The position numbers and the translations under genes are program-made. From Levilactobacillus fujinensis (GTDB lineage: Bacteria; Bacillota; Bacilli; Lactobacillales; Lactobacillaceae), in assembly GCF_003946335.1 (NCBI RefSeq), contig NZ_RHNX01000003.1, forward strand, positions 81,061-145,060: DNA of 64,000 nt, written 5' to 3'. The notes beneath the pieces were generated by a model. It saw nothing but the letters and a program-made list of their open reading frames with translations, made no database searches and was not told where the DNA came from. Each line of letters starts with the position of its first letter. The stretch's first letter is position 1. This document shows positions 16,459-24,964 of this stretch, one piece after another.

Positions 16459-16669
16459 AGGGTCTGGGACATAACTCAAAAAGTTGCTCCTTTCAGAATC
16501 TAACGATTCTAAAAGGAGCAACTTTTGTTTATGCCACTATAGTGCCGAAACGTGCGCCATAAGGCAGTTTGTTGCGCTTAACCCGCTAGCCAAAATCATG
16601 CCAGAATCAGGCATAATCCCTGCTATCACGTTAATGCTCGCAACCTAATCGCCTGATGTCCCACTCTCT
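16459..16669. repeat. Dispersed repeat C, copy 1 (GTGGGACAT ends)
   Basis: About 210 bp, inverse orientation to the copy at 35713-35924 and similar along the whole length. It carries a hairpin AAAGTTGCTCCTTT/AAAGGAGCAACTTT (16480-16525) able to terminate transcription after the Fic gene, the phrase GCCGAAACGTG in the middle, a second hairpin around ATGCC and GGCAT, and ends with TGATGTCCCACTCTC. No protein is encoded. Confidence 0.75.
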
Positions 16670-16682
16670 TTCACTTATCCGC

Positions 16683-16835
16683 TTACGCCAGATTCGGCTG
16701 AAAATCGAACAATCCGGCAACCGCCGCATGATTAGTATGGGAAATGACCCAGACCGTGCGATTCGACAGCGACAAGAAGTACTGTTCAATTTCCGTGGCT
16801 AACTTGGCATCCACACTCGGGGATAAATATACTTT
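16683..16835 (-). pseudogene. ABC transporter ATPase C-terminal fragment
   Basis: About 50 codons on the minus strand ending at a TAA (16685-16683). They encode a D-loop-like P-S-V-D-A-K-L-A-T-E-I-E-Q-Y and the H-loop block V-W-V-I-S-H-T, ending F-D-F-Q-P-N-L-A. The Walker A, signature and Walker B parts are gone. Relic of an export or bacteriocin-type ABC gene. Confidence 0.65.
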
Positions 16836-16944
16836 CGCAATTTAACTGAATTTGCGCGATAGTTAACATATATCTAATGCCGCTTCATTTCCGGGATGAA
16901 TTTGTCGTAACTAGCAATTACGCGTAAAAAGGGGAGACTCACCA

Positions 16945-17778
16945 ATGAAAATAAGCACGACACTATGCCTAATTATCGCAGCCTTCACAGTAGGTGCGGC
17001 TGGTCTGGGAACCCAGGCTCAGGCCAAGTCATCTGCCGTTAAGATTGGCAAGGTCATGGTACCACGTGAATACCTACATACGAATACGTTCTACCGTGCA
17101 AAAAAGGCCGTGACAATCAAGATCACCGCGAACCACACGGATGGCACTTATGCGACGAAGACCGTCAAGATTCCCAAAAACACAGTTGTTTCCGGTCGAA
17201 AGATCAACTTGAACAGTAAGGACCAAACGCTGTGGATCAATCTGCGTAACGAGTTAAGCTACCACGTTTTGAAGACAGCATTTACGCAGCATCCTGGTTA
17301 CGTTCCTAGTGTGCAGAACCTTTCAGTCAGTCCGCAAGCCTTCAAGAAAGTTAAGCGGCCGGTATCCTTGCCAACTTGGAGTTATGGGGACTTTTACCTT
17401 GGTGGTAAATCCGCAATCGCTAAAAGCACGACCACCCAGGAGTTTCAATTTACCTCAGATGGCTACCTAGAAATCCACAAGTACGTGGCCGCCAATGGAA
17501 CCACCACGCCTAGACCAACACAATCGGCTAAAATCAAGCGCGTCCAGGTGAGCGGGTCAACCCGCTACTACTATTTCAGTAAAAAGATCAAAGGATTGAC
17601 GCTGAAACACGTGACACAGCACGGCCAGAAACAGTATCGGCTGACCGTAAGAAACTTACATCAACCACAACACCGGGCTGGTTTCTCAGACGATGACATA
17701 CCAGGAACCTACTACAGTCTGTATAAATTAGGCAGTAAAACGACCTTCACGCCAATTGCTGAGGATACAATATACTAA
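16945..17778 (+). CDS. Secreted protein of unknown function
   Basis: 277 residues, GGGGAG upstream. A signal peptide is clear: M-K-I-S-T-T, a hydrophobic core, and a likely cut after A-Q-A (residue about 27). The mature part is basic and rich in T, K and Y, with beta-type patterns and no cell-wall sorting motif or catalytic signature that I recognise. Such proteins are common in lactobacilli and often restricted to them. Single gene in an accessory area. Confidence 0.75.
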   Translation: MKISTTLCLIIAAFTVGAAGLGTQAQAKSSAVKIGKVMVPREYLHTNTFYRAKKAVTIKITANHTDGTYATKTVKIPKNTVVSGRKINLNSKDQTLWINLRNELSYHVLKTAFTQHPGYVPSVQNLSVSPQAFKKVKRPVSLPTWSYGDFYLGGKSAIAKSTTTQEFQFTSDGYLEIHKYVAANGTTTPRPTQSAKIKRVQVSGSTRYYYFSKKIKGLTLKHVTQHGQKQYRLTVRNLHQPQHRAGFSDDDIPGTYYSLYKLGSKTTFTPIAEDTIY

Positions 17779-17956
17779 AAACAAATCCGACTCCTGATTG
17801 ACAGGGACAGTGCCCTTACCCATTGACGATCAGGTCTTGCTAACTATTAGATCACTCCGTAACGCTCCTCGTACCACTTGCCTTTGGTCTATGGGGCAGA
17901 CTTTAAGCTAACCGCGTTCTGCAAGTACAAAGCAGGCGCGGTTTTTAAATTCAAAA

Positions 17957-17974
17957 TGTCATATATAATTGACA
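17957..17974. promoter_or_regulatory. Operator of the XRE/DUF3278 pair, upstream copy
   Basis: TGTCATATATAATTGACA is an 18-bp inverted repeat that overlaps the -35 box. A related copy, TGTCATATATATCTAACA, lies at 18004-18021, just past the -10. Two sites bracketing the promoter suggest autoregulation by the XRE protein. Confidence 0.65.
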
Positions 17975-17997
17975 CCAAGTGACTACGGGCCTATACT
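17969..17997 (+). promoter_or_regulatory. Promoter of the XRE/DUF3278 operon
   Basis: TTGACA (17969-17974) and TATACT (17992-17997), 17 bp apart. Confidence 0.75.
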
Positions 17998-18041
17998 AAA
18001 AAATGTCATATATATCTAACATTTTAAAAGAGGCGACCTGC

Positions 18042-18230
18042 GTGAACCGTGTCAAAGAATTCCGGAAAGCTGCTGGCTTGACCCAGTATCAACTTGCCCA
18101 ACAAGTGGCCGTTGCCCGTCAAACCATTAACCTGGTCGAAAATGACAAATACAATCCGTCACTCGATTTATGCTTACGGCTTGCTAAAACCCTCCATACG
18201 GACCTAAATCGTCTATTCTGGGAGGAATAA
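18042..18230 (+). CDS. Small XRE-family transcriptional regulator
   Basis: 62 residues made up almost wholly of a helix-turn-helix: F-R-K-A-A-G-L-T-Q-Y-Q-L-A-Q-Q-V-A-V-A-R-Q-T-I. The ATG at 18003 lies inside the second operator copy, so the GTG at 18042 with AGAGG upstream is preferred. It is 4 bases from the DUF3278 gene. Such compact XRE plus membrane protein pairs are common in lactobacilli; the membrane protein may sense the signal. Confidence 0.85.
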   Translation: MNRVKEFRKAAGLTQYQLAQQVAVARQTINLVENDKYNPSLDLCLRLAKTLHTDLNRLFWEE

Positions 18231-18234
18231 TATC

Positions 18235-18741
18235 ATGAAAAACGGGGGAAGTTTACGTGATCGCGTTGTGAAACACTTTTTCAATATTTCCGGGGACTTT
18301 GACGAGTACAAGCGCCAAGAAACCAATCGTATCGGGACTAATGTGATGCTACTGTGTCTGCCAGCGCTGCTGATTCCGTCGATCATCGCTGGGGTGTGGG
18401 CGACCAAATCACCCGAGAATGCCCTACTAGGCTTAATTTTCTTCAATATCATCTTTGTCGGCATCATCATCTGTCCCTACCTCATGACAGCTAGCCGGCG
18501 CGCGCACCTCACCGATAATGAAGTCGATATCCGCAACTTACCGGCCGCACGGAAAAACATTTTGAAACGGGTTTTGGGGAGTAGTCTCTACGGCTTCGTT
18601 TTCTTCTACCTCATGCAAGTGATTCTCAATTCAATCTTTGATAATACCAGTTTTGTCGGTGGATTGACCTCACTGCGTAACATCAAAACCGCAGTCCTAA
18701 CGGGAATCCTTCTTGGTATCACCATGGGAATTACCAACTAG
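18235..18741 (+). CDS. DUF3278-family membrane protein
   Basis: 168 residues, GGAGG upstream and the previous gene ending 4 bases before. Four hydrophobic segments (about 37-56, 64-83, 117-137 and 151-165). The N-terminal part F-N-I-S-G-D-F-D-E-Y-K-R-Q-E is typical of DUF3278 proteins that accompany XRE regulators. Function unknown; partner of the regulator by position. Confidence 0.75.
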   Translation: MKNGGSLRDRVVKHFFNISGDFDEYKRQETNRIGTNVMLLCLPALLIPSIIAGVWATKSPENALLGLIFFNIIFVGIIICPYLMTASRRAHLTDNEVDIRNLPAARKNILKRVLGSSLYGFVFFYLMQVILNSIFDNTSFVGGLTSLRNIKTAVLTGILLGITMGITN

Positions 18742-18799
18742 GTACGGCTTAAAAAACAACGCTAGTTTTAGCGTAAACGAAAGTATCTGCGCACACCCG

Positions 18800-18990
18800 C
18801 TCAGCTTACATCGTGAGATGACCTGAAAGACGCATGAATTTGGCAGCTTTCAGGCGAGCCGGAAGTCCGTCCTTTGGTTGGCGGCGTCCCCCACAGCCAG
18901 CGAAATTCCTGGTAGCCGGCGTGCGCCTGTTTCAACTCGTTTAGCGGTGATAACTTCTACTGAAAACAACATGAACATTTTAACTTGCCT
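18800..18990. repeat. Dispersed repeat A, copy with long match to 60740-60945
   Basis: Shares with the copy near 60.8 kb, in order: GACCTG, AGACGC, TTTCAGGCGAGC, GTCCGTCCTTTGG, CCCCACAGCCAGCG, CTGG, GTGATAA, CTTACTG/CTTCTACTG and AACAT. It is about 190 bp of non-coding repeat. Confidence 0.7.
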
Positions 18991-18998
18991 TAGACCAC

Positions 18999-19048
18999 TA
19001 AGAAGAACCATCAAAGCAGGCGTATCCCCCACTCTGATGGTTCTTTTA
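18999..19048. terminator. Terminator between DUF3278 and the XRE-TPR regulator
   Basis: AGAACCATCA and TGATGGTTCT form a stem around a 21-base loop, followed by TTTTA; an A-rich left side is also present. It lies between convergent genes. Confidence 0.75.
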
Positions 19049-19097
19049 CATTCAGATTTTTTAATTTTCAATCTAATCAGCAAACCCTTCAGCGCAT

Positions 19098-19988
19098 CTA
19101 TTCGGATTCACTTGCCGCCTGCTCATACCGGCTCCGCAGAGCCCCCACCTTGATCTCGACCACTTCGTTATGATTGATGCGAGCGAAGGCCAACGCCTCG
19201 TTCATCAAACGCTGAATGGCATCATCATCTTGATGCTGCTTGATGGCGTTTTCCGCCGCCAAGAATTTCAACCGCGGCAAGTAGTAAGTCACGTGCTTGT
19301 CCGAACACAGTAGGACGCCGGCATTAATCAAGTCATTACTGGTAACAAAATCTCCGGCCAGGGCGTAAAACTCTGCCGTGTAAAAGACCAGTGTTAGCAA
19401 GCGCAAATAGTCATTGCCATCCTCTTCGTGGGCATCGACCAACGCCCGTTGCACGTAGCGATACGTCTTGGTAAAGTAAAATTTGGCCTTCGCTGGTTGC
19501 TTACGCCGCTCGTAGAGTACGCCAGAACCCACGTAAGCTAGTTGCGTAAAAATAGTCTCGTGCTTTTCATCGAATCCATTTAAAATACGAGAAAAGTCAA
19601 AAAGAATATCATCAGGCTTCTTATTGATCAGGGCGTTCAGCATCCCGCGCAAATAGTAGAACTGCATTTTCAACGGAATCGCATCAATCTCCGTCTCGTC
19701 GATTTCGTCAAGGGACTGCAACACCGTACGGTAATCCTCCATCATCAACTGTTCCTCAACCTTATCCAACCGCTCCCGCATCTTCGTGACCGAAGTTGCC
19801 TGCACTTCGTTGAGGTCATCAACCGTCAGTCCAAGGCGTGCACAGAGTTGTTCCAAAATGGCCAGTGATGGCACGCGCCCTTGCCGCTCAAATTTACTCA
19901 GCGTTGCCTGCGTACAGATACCGGCAGATAATTTCACTTGTGATAGCCGCAACGCTTTGCGCTGAGCCACAAACTTTTTGATGTCCAT
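19098..19988 (-). CDS. XRE-TPR regulator of the Rgg/PlcR (RNPP-like) type
   Basis: 296 residues from the ATG at 19988, with AGGATT upstream; the frame extends to 20024 without support. Residues about 5-58 form the helix-turn-helix (L-R-L-S-Q-V-K-L-S-A-G-I-C-T-Q-A-T-L-S-K-F-E-R). The remainder is all-helical, with TPR-like repeats (Y-Y-L-R-G-M-L, F-Y-F-T-K-T-Y-R-Y-V, F-Y-T-A-E-F-Y-A-L-A-G-D). Such proteins often bind short peptides. No small peptide gene with a signal sequence was found beside it. Target genes are unknown; it borders relic DNA whose former ABC transporter may have been a target. Confidence 0.82.
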   Translation of the reverse strand: MDIKKFVAQRKALRLSQVKLSAGICTQATLSKFERQGRVPSLAILEQLCARLGLTVDDLNEVQATSVTKMRERLDKVEEQLMMEDYRTVLQSLDEIDETEIDAIPLKMQFYYLRGMLNALINKKPDDILFDFSRILNGFDEKHETIFTQLAYVGSGVLYERRKQPAKAKFYFTKTYRYVQRALVDAHEEDGNDYLRLLTLVFYTAEFYALAGDFVTSNDLINAGVLLCSDKHVTYYLPRLKFLAAENAIKQHQDDDAIQRLMNEALAFARINHNEVVEIKVGALRSRYEQAASESE

Positions 19989-20301
19989 GCTGATCAATCC
20001 TATTCTTCGGTCGTGATTACTCAAATAGCCCGTGCAGACCGACTCATTTTATATACTCAGAACGCTGCTCCCAGTATCTTTTCTCGAGGGTACTTATCTT
20101 TCTTTTAGTATATCACTGCATGTAGTCTAACAATAGTTTACGTGCAGCTCAGTTAGCACCCAGATTCTGAACTAAGTCCCCCCTGGTGTCGACGTAACCT
20201 CCTACGCCGCCTCAAATAGATTAAGAGGTGGCCTTCCAACTGTGACGGTATACTGCGCGATGACCATCTTGGGTCTCAAATCCAAATTAAACTTAACCCT
20301 C
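19989..20301. other. Non-coding stretch upstream of the XRE-TPR gene
   Basis: No open frame with a ribosome binding site. It should contain the promoter of the XRE-TPR gene (a candidate AGTATATCACT lies near 20117), but no clear -35/-10 pair could be fixed. Confidence 0.35.
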
Positions 20302-20346
20302 GTGCCCCCCCAAAGGTTGGACAGAAGTTCCAACCTTGGGGGGCAC
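20302..20346. repeat. Long GC-rich perfect hairpin
   Basis: GTGCCCCCCCAA, A, GGTTGG pairs with CCAACC, TTGGGGGGCAC, giving an 18-bp stem with one bulged A and a 9-base loop. There is no T run, so it is not an ordinary terminator. It stands alone in non-coding DNA before the ABC relic at 20667. Confidence 0.7.
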
Positions 20347-20666
20347 TTCATCTGAACCCTATTTTGTTGCCTTACAAGATTATTCATTTAATCAATTGAC
20401 ACAGCAAATAATGACTTCTCGGATTACTATTCAACCTTATTCATTTGTAAAAATCACTTTTTCGTTAATCCGTGCCCTATTTCAATGCAACCCATTAGAA
20501 TGCTTTAGTACCAGTCGCTCAGCCCACTTGCGAAACTCTAAGTTGCGCGAATCTTCCTTTCTATTTGCGGAATGGCCGTTACGAATTGCTTGTTTGCAAC
20601 CCGCCCAATGACCGACAGTAGAGTTAGTTAAAGTGCGTAACTAACAACGACTAGGAGGACGATTAC

Positions 20667-20872
20667 ATGCTCGATGTACAAAACGTAAACACCTATATCA
20701 GCCATAAGAAAATCGTGGCAGACGCCACCTTTAGCCTTCAACCCGGGAGCATTACCGGGCTGATTGGTCCTAATGGCGCTGGCGGTGGCTTTTGTCCTCG
20801 GGTTCTTTTGGGCGGCCCATTAGCTTTTGGCGCGTCAGCTACACACTGCTAGCAGGACTAGTGTTCCTGTAA
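20667..20872 (+). pseudogene. ABC ATPase start fused by deletion to a permease tail
   Basis: Starts with AGGAGGA and ATG and reads an ABC N-terminus (V-A-D-A-T-F-S-L-Q-P-G-S-I-T-G-L-I-G-P-N-G-A-G). The Walker A motif breaks off before its K-S/T. From about 20783 a different frame reads F-W-R-V-S-Y-T-L-L-A-G-L-V-F-L and stop, the typical end of a membrane permease. An internal deletion of an ABC-permease operon explains this. Confidence 0.7.
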
Positions 20873-20884
20873 AATAAACGATTC

Positions 20885-20930
20885 ACAAAAACACATGACT
20901 AGCCTGACTGAGCTTGTCATGTGTTTTTAC
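20885..20930 (+). terminator. Terminator after the ABC-permease relic
   Basis: AAAAACACATGAC pairs with GTCATGTGTTTTT around a loop of about 16 bases. It survives from the parental operon and also faces the tetR relic. Confidence 0.8.
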
Positions 20931-20987
20931 GCTATTCTGATAACTATGATGAACGCCCGGTAATTGGCTTTACGAATCGCTTAACAC

Positions 20988-21474
20988 TTAGTGACCGCCA
21001 TCGTCCGCTTCCCCTAAGCGCTTTAATCCCGCCATCAGCAGTGTCGCCATTTCTGCCGGTGATTCCGGCTGATTGCGCACCAGCCATTGATTTAAAACGT
21101 TCCAAAAGCCCCCCGCCGCAAAACTCATGATATAGTCCGTCTCGGTCGGCGAGCCAGTGATGTGCCACGGTGCTGGAAATACACGATAAATCTCACTAGC
21201 CATAGGGGTAATCTTGGCCAACATTCGACTAAATAGCCCCCGCTTGATCAGTAAACGAATCTGTTTGCGTTCCCCCACCAGAACGTGAAAAAATACGTCA
21301 ACACCTCTTTAAACACCATCTTCTGTGGCGTAATCTGCTGTAACGCTGTCAAATAACGTTGCCCCACTTCACGATCATAGTAATCCAGTAAGTCATCCTT
21401 ATCCCGGAATGCCCGATAGAAGGTTCGCCGCGACGGCAAATATTCTGGCGGTAGCTGACTTCCACGGTGCCCGC
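20988..21474 (-). pseudogene. TetR-family regulator relic, truncated and frameshifted
   Basis: On the minus strand the first frame has P-S-R-R-T-F-Y-R-A-F-R-D-K-D-D-L-L-D-Y-Y, the end of a TetR DNA-binding domain, and continues to F-F-T-F-W. Near 21275 the frame shifts; the next frame continues L-V-G-E-R-K-Q-I-R-L-L-I-K-R-G to 20988. The start of the DNA-binding domain is missing at about 21474, where MFS sequence on the other strand begins. Confidence 0.75.
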
Positions 21475-22068
21475 CTAACCAGTTCACAAAGTGTTGCTAA
21501 CGTGCTCCGGCAAGTGGTGATGGTTCTCGCCATCACCGTATTCACAACCTTACTGACGAGCAACGTAACTCAGGCTAAGCAGCACACATTGGCTAATGCC
21601 CAAACCCGTGTGAGTCAATTGGCTAACGTCACCACGAGTCAACAACACCGGCTATCTGACAAGCTCCAACGAAAGCTCAATCCTAACAGCACGACCGTCA
21701 CATCAACGAACGCTAAGCTATCTCCCACAACGGTTACCATTTCAGCTACCACTCGGCATCAAAAGACGGAACAAGCTTATCAGCAAGCCCTGCGTCAACT
21801 AGCAACGCAAAAGCAAGTTACACCCACGGCAATCCCACAGGTCATGAAGCAACAGGTTCACCACACGATCTCCCTTGCGGTCAATCAAAAAATCAACCAC
21901 AAGATTCACCAAATCAACCAGGAATTAACCAAGTTGATTCACGAAATCCGACAAACACTCAAGCACCAATTAAACCACGCGTTTCTAAATGTCTTTGGCG
22001 CACTGAGTTGGTTACCCTTTGCGGCCTTGCTGATCGTCCCGGTCTTCAAATTCCGTCACAATGATTAG
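21475..22068 (+). pseudogene. C-terminal part of a DHA2-type MFS exporter
   Basis: The plus-strand frame reads S-V-A-N-V-L-R-Q-V-V-M-V-L-A-I-T-V-F-T-T-L-L-T-S, which fits the penultimate helix region of 14-TM drug exporters. A hydrophilic stretch of about 130 residues rich in Q, T, H and K and a last helix (F-A-A-L-L-I-V-P-V-F) follow. The first ten or more helices are absent. It begins exactly where the divergent tetR relic ends. An open frame to 21409 exists but reads through the tetR relic. The very long polar loop is unusual for the family. Confidence 0.6.
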
Positions 22069-22114
22069 CGGTGAACAGTTGCTCAGATTCTTGTCAGTAA
22101 GCAGTTGAATCGCT

Positions 22115-22165
22115 ATATCAAAACGGCCGTAGACTAAGTACAATGTCTGCGGCCGTTTTGATGTA
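22115..22165. terminator. Bidirectional terminator after the MFS relic
   Basis: ATCAAAACGGCCG pairs with CGGCCGTTTTGAT around a 21-base loop, between converging units. Confidence 0.75.
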
Positions 22166-22264
22166 TTCTCACTTTTGTAAATACTGACGCCATCTGCTAT
22201 TCGCATTTAAGAAAGTGGCTGGTCAATCCCGCCACTGATACCGTGGACCAGAATGCGGTCGCCC

Positions 22265-23494
22265 TCATGGTTCCTGTGAATCGAACCGTTTCAGTACCCG
22301 CAAGAATCGCGGACTAAATGCTGGAATCGTCGCCAATAACATCACGCCACCCAAGCCGACAATCAGTACCGGTAATGTTGCTAAATGGGTCAACGGCACA
22401 CTCACTACGGCCGCTATCGGATTGGCAATTGAGAAGAGCGTTAAGACCGCACCAGTAATCAACCCGACTTTATCCTTTTTGGCCGACAATTGGACGATTG
22501 AAAAGTAAATAATGGCTGAAATACTATTGAAAAACCCATATCCCAGCCAAGCCACACCCACCAATATCACATGCCCCAGTGTTGGATTACCCCGACCACT
22601 GAGTCCCAATAAAAGCATCATGGCTGCTTGTCCCAACAACAAAAAGGGATACCATTTTGCAAATAATCCTGCCCGCTGAAATTTAGAAAAAAGCGTCGCT
22701 CCAGCAATTCCGCCCACGGTCAGCGTGATATCAATCAGGTTATACACAAACGGATACCGACCAAAGATATCAACACTGAATTTTGGCATCAGCAGCCAAA
22801 TCGACCAATAGCCAAAGTTTGCTAGCAGGGCCACCGGAACCATGCAGCTAATCACGGGATTACGGACGACCAGGTGGATTCCTTGAGCGAAGTCTCGTAG
22901 CGTTTCACGAATGGCTAACCGTTCTCGCTTCACCGGTGCGGAATCATTTGCAATCCGACTGAGTGCCATCACAGAGAGGGTCAGCGCTAGAAATGCCACG
23001 CCTAATGCCAGCGCCGGTGCCTTCACATACACCAGTAAGACAGCCAATGCAGATGAAGCAATCGAGGAAACCTGGTTCGCAGCCGCAACCCATGAATTCG
23101 CGGTAAATAGCGTCGAATCATCTGTAATCAACGCTGGCGCGACAGACTCCGTTAACGGTCCGTAGACCACGCCCAGTAAGGCATTTACCATGACAATTAT
23201 AAATAAAATGGTCGTTCCTTGGTGCCAGATTAAGACAACCAGACCACCGCACCCCATAATCACCAGCCGCATCGTCGCAATCACCCGTAGCAACTGAATC
23301 TTACTGTGCTGATCGACCACATAACCCCCGATAAAGGCGAATAGTAACATCACCATCGAAAAGGTTCCCAGTATGGAAATAACGGCTTGACTACGCGTTT
23401 CCTGGTACAGATACCAGTAACTATAAGTCATGAGGGCACTGACTGTTAGCGTGCCGAGAAAATCGCTGACGATGACTCGTTTGATTTTATCCAT
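22265..23494 (-). CDS. MFS transporter, DHA3/macrolide-efflux-like
   Basis: 409 residues, ATG with AAGAGG upstream. 10-12 membrane segments. The loop after TM2 reads G-G-Y-V-V-D-Q-H-S-K, a weak MFS motif typical of the MFS_3 group. M-V-N-A-L-L-G-V-V-Y-G-P-L and L-A-N-F-G-Y-W-S-I-W-L-L-M-P-K-F are also like that group. The product is likely an exporter of hydrophobic compounds. It lies 60 bases after a second, related MFS gene on the same strand, so the two may be co-transcribed or work as a pair. Confidence 0.82.
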   Translation of the reverse strand: MDKIKRVIVSDFLGTLTVSALMTYSYWYLYQETRSQAVISILGTFSMVMLLFAFIGGYVVDQHSKIQLLRVIATMRLVIMGCGGLVVLIWHQGTTILFIIVMVNALLGVVYGPLTESVAPALITDDSTLFTANSWVAAANQVSSIASSALAVLLVYVKAPALALGVAFLALTLSVMALSRIANDSAPVKRERLAIRETLRDFAQGIHLVVRNPVISCMVPVALLANFGYWSIWLLMPKFSVDIFGRYPFVYNLIDITLTVGGIAGATLFSKFQRAGLFAKWYPFLLLGQAAMMLLLGLSGRGNPTLGHVILVGVAWLGYGFFNSISAIIYFSIVQLSAKKDKVGLITGAVLTLFSIANPIAAVVSVPLTHLATLPVLIVGLGGVMLLATIPAFSPRFLRVLKRFDSQEP

Positions 23495-23553
23495 ACATTG
23501 GCGTGCCTCTTTTCAATCTCCGAAATTCGTCGGTGACCGCTTACCGCAGCCAT

Positions 23554-24855
23554 TTAACTCGCCGTTTCTTCCGCAAAATCCACGCGCACAATCAATAGCG
23601 TTGCCAACAACGTAATCGCCGCACCGACAATGTAGACCACTGCGATACTGACGATGCCCGACAAGAGACCACCCAACATCATCCCCAGTGGCAAGGAGAC
23701 ATTTGAGCCAGCCAACATGGCGCCGTTTACTCTACCCAACACATGGCCCGGCGTTCGCGTCTGAATCAGCGTAAAGACTGACACATTCAGAAAGCCACCG
23801 GCCATCCCAATTACGGCCATCATCAGCAGCGTCACGATGAGGTTCTGGATCAACGCCATCAACAAAACCGCCGTTGCCATCATTGTCAGTGAAAACAACA
23901 GCTTATGCTTCAACGACCACTTCACTAAGTTGACCAGTACGTTCCCCAGGATGATCCCCACCATCAACGTGACCTGAGAGACGCTATACATAAAGGAGCT
24001 TGCGTGCAATGTCCCCCGAATCCACGCCACGTCCAATCCCATAATGGGCCCCAACGTCAAATTCACAATCATCGCAAGGAGAATAATAATCCGGAGCACT
24101 TGATGATGTGCAACGTAGACAATGCCGTCATACCAATTACCCAGAGTCGTTTCGTCATTTTCCACCACAATCTGTTCATGTAAGACATGATTAACGATTG
24201 TTAGACAGACCAGTGAAACCAAGAAGGTGGCACCGTTAATCAGTGCAAACGACGCAATCGGCAGAAGTGTCACCAAAACTCCACCCAGCAACATTCCGAT
24301 GATTTGTGTGATCATCTGTAGCCCCTGGTTCAGCCCGTTTGCCTGGCTTAAATGATCCGCAGCAATAACCTGCGGGATCAGAGCGTCTTCGGCCGGATCA
24401 AAAAAGGTTCCCATAATTTTAGACAGAAAGGAAATTCCAACGATAGTAAAGACCGTGACGTCATTGCCAAAGTAGAGGACTGCTGCAACAAACATCAATA
24501 CGGCCTGGGCAACATCCACAATCTGCATGATCCGCGTCTTCAGATACTTATCCGCTAAGAATCCGGTGATCAAATTCAGTAAAACTAGCACGTTAAATAG
24601 TCCCGATACCAACCCAATCACGACTGAATTGCTTGTTACCTTGTACAAGTAAATCATGATGGCAATATCAAAAAAGTTATTTCCTAAACGCGAGGTCGCC
24701 TCGCCTGCTAATAATACGTAAAATATTCTTGGAATTTGAATCAGCTCCTCACTGTCGATGGCTTGTTTTGATTTACGCCAAAAATAACTAACCGGATCCC
24801 CATAACACGTCTCATTATAGTTAAGGGTTGGAAATGGCGGTTGTTTTAAAATCAT
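23554..24855 (-). CDS. MFS transporter, DHA3/macrolide-efflux-like
   Basis: 433 residues from the ATG at 24855; the frame is open to 24912 but no good ribosome binding site marks either start, so the start is uncertain. A polar N-terminus of about 45 residues is followed by 12 hydrophobic segments. G-F-L-A-D-K-Y-L-K-T-R (after TM2), F-F-D-P-A-E-D-A-L-I-P and G-R-V-N-G-A-M-L-A-G are the usual marks of MFS_3 efflux proteins. Substrate unknown. It may form a tandem unit with the next gene leftward. Confidence 0.8.
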   Translation of the reverse strand: MILKQPPFPTLNYNETCYGDPVSYFWRKSKQAIDSEELIQIPRIFYVLLAGEATSRLGNNFFDIAIMIYLYKVTSNSVVIGLVSGLFNVLVLLNLITGFLADKYLKTRIMQIVDVAQAVLMFVAAVLYFGNDVTVFTIVGISFLSKIMGTFFDPAEDALIPQVIAADHLSQANGLNQGLQMITQIIGMLLGGVLVTLLPIASFALINGATFLVSLVCLTIVNHVLHEQIVVENDETTLGNWYDGIVYVAHHQVLRIIILLAMIVNLTLGPIMGLDVAWIRGTLHASSFMYSVSQVTLMVGIILGNVLVNLVKWSLKHKLLFSLTMMATAVLLMALIQNLIVTLLMMAVIGMAGGFLNVSVFTLIQTRTPGHVLGRVNGAMLAGSNVSLPLGMMLGGLLSGIVSIAVVYIVGAAITLLATLLIVRVDFAEETAS

Positions 24856-24892
24856 TTTTGATTCTTTAACCCAATTTACAAACAAACGACAA

Positions 24893-24948
24893 CACAAAAA
24901 CACCGTCACCAATCAAGAACAGAACGTTCTCAACCAGTGACGATGCTG
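24893..24948 (-). terminator. Terminator of the suf operon
   Basis: On the minus strand GCATCGTCAC pairs with GGTGACGGTG across a long loop with an inner AGAAC/GTTCT stem, followed by T5. It lies 17 bases after the sufB stop and overlaps the 5' end region of the next MFS gene. Confidence 0.7.
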
Positions 24949-24964
24949 TTATTTCACTTATGAC

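Noticed and set aside
20302..20346. GC-rich hairpin as an intrinsic terminator
   Set aside because: No T run on either strand directly after the stem.
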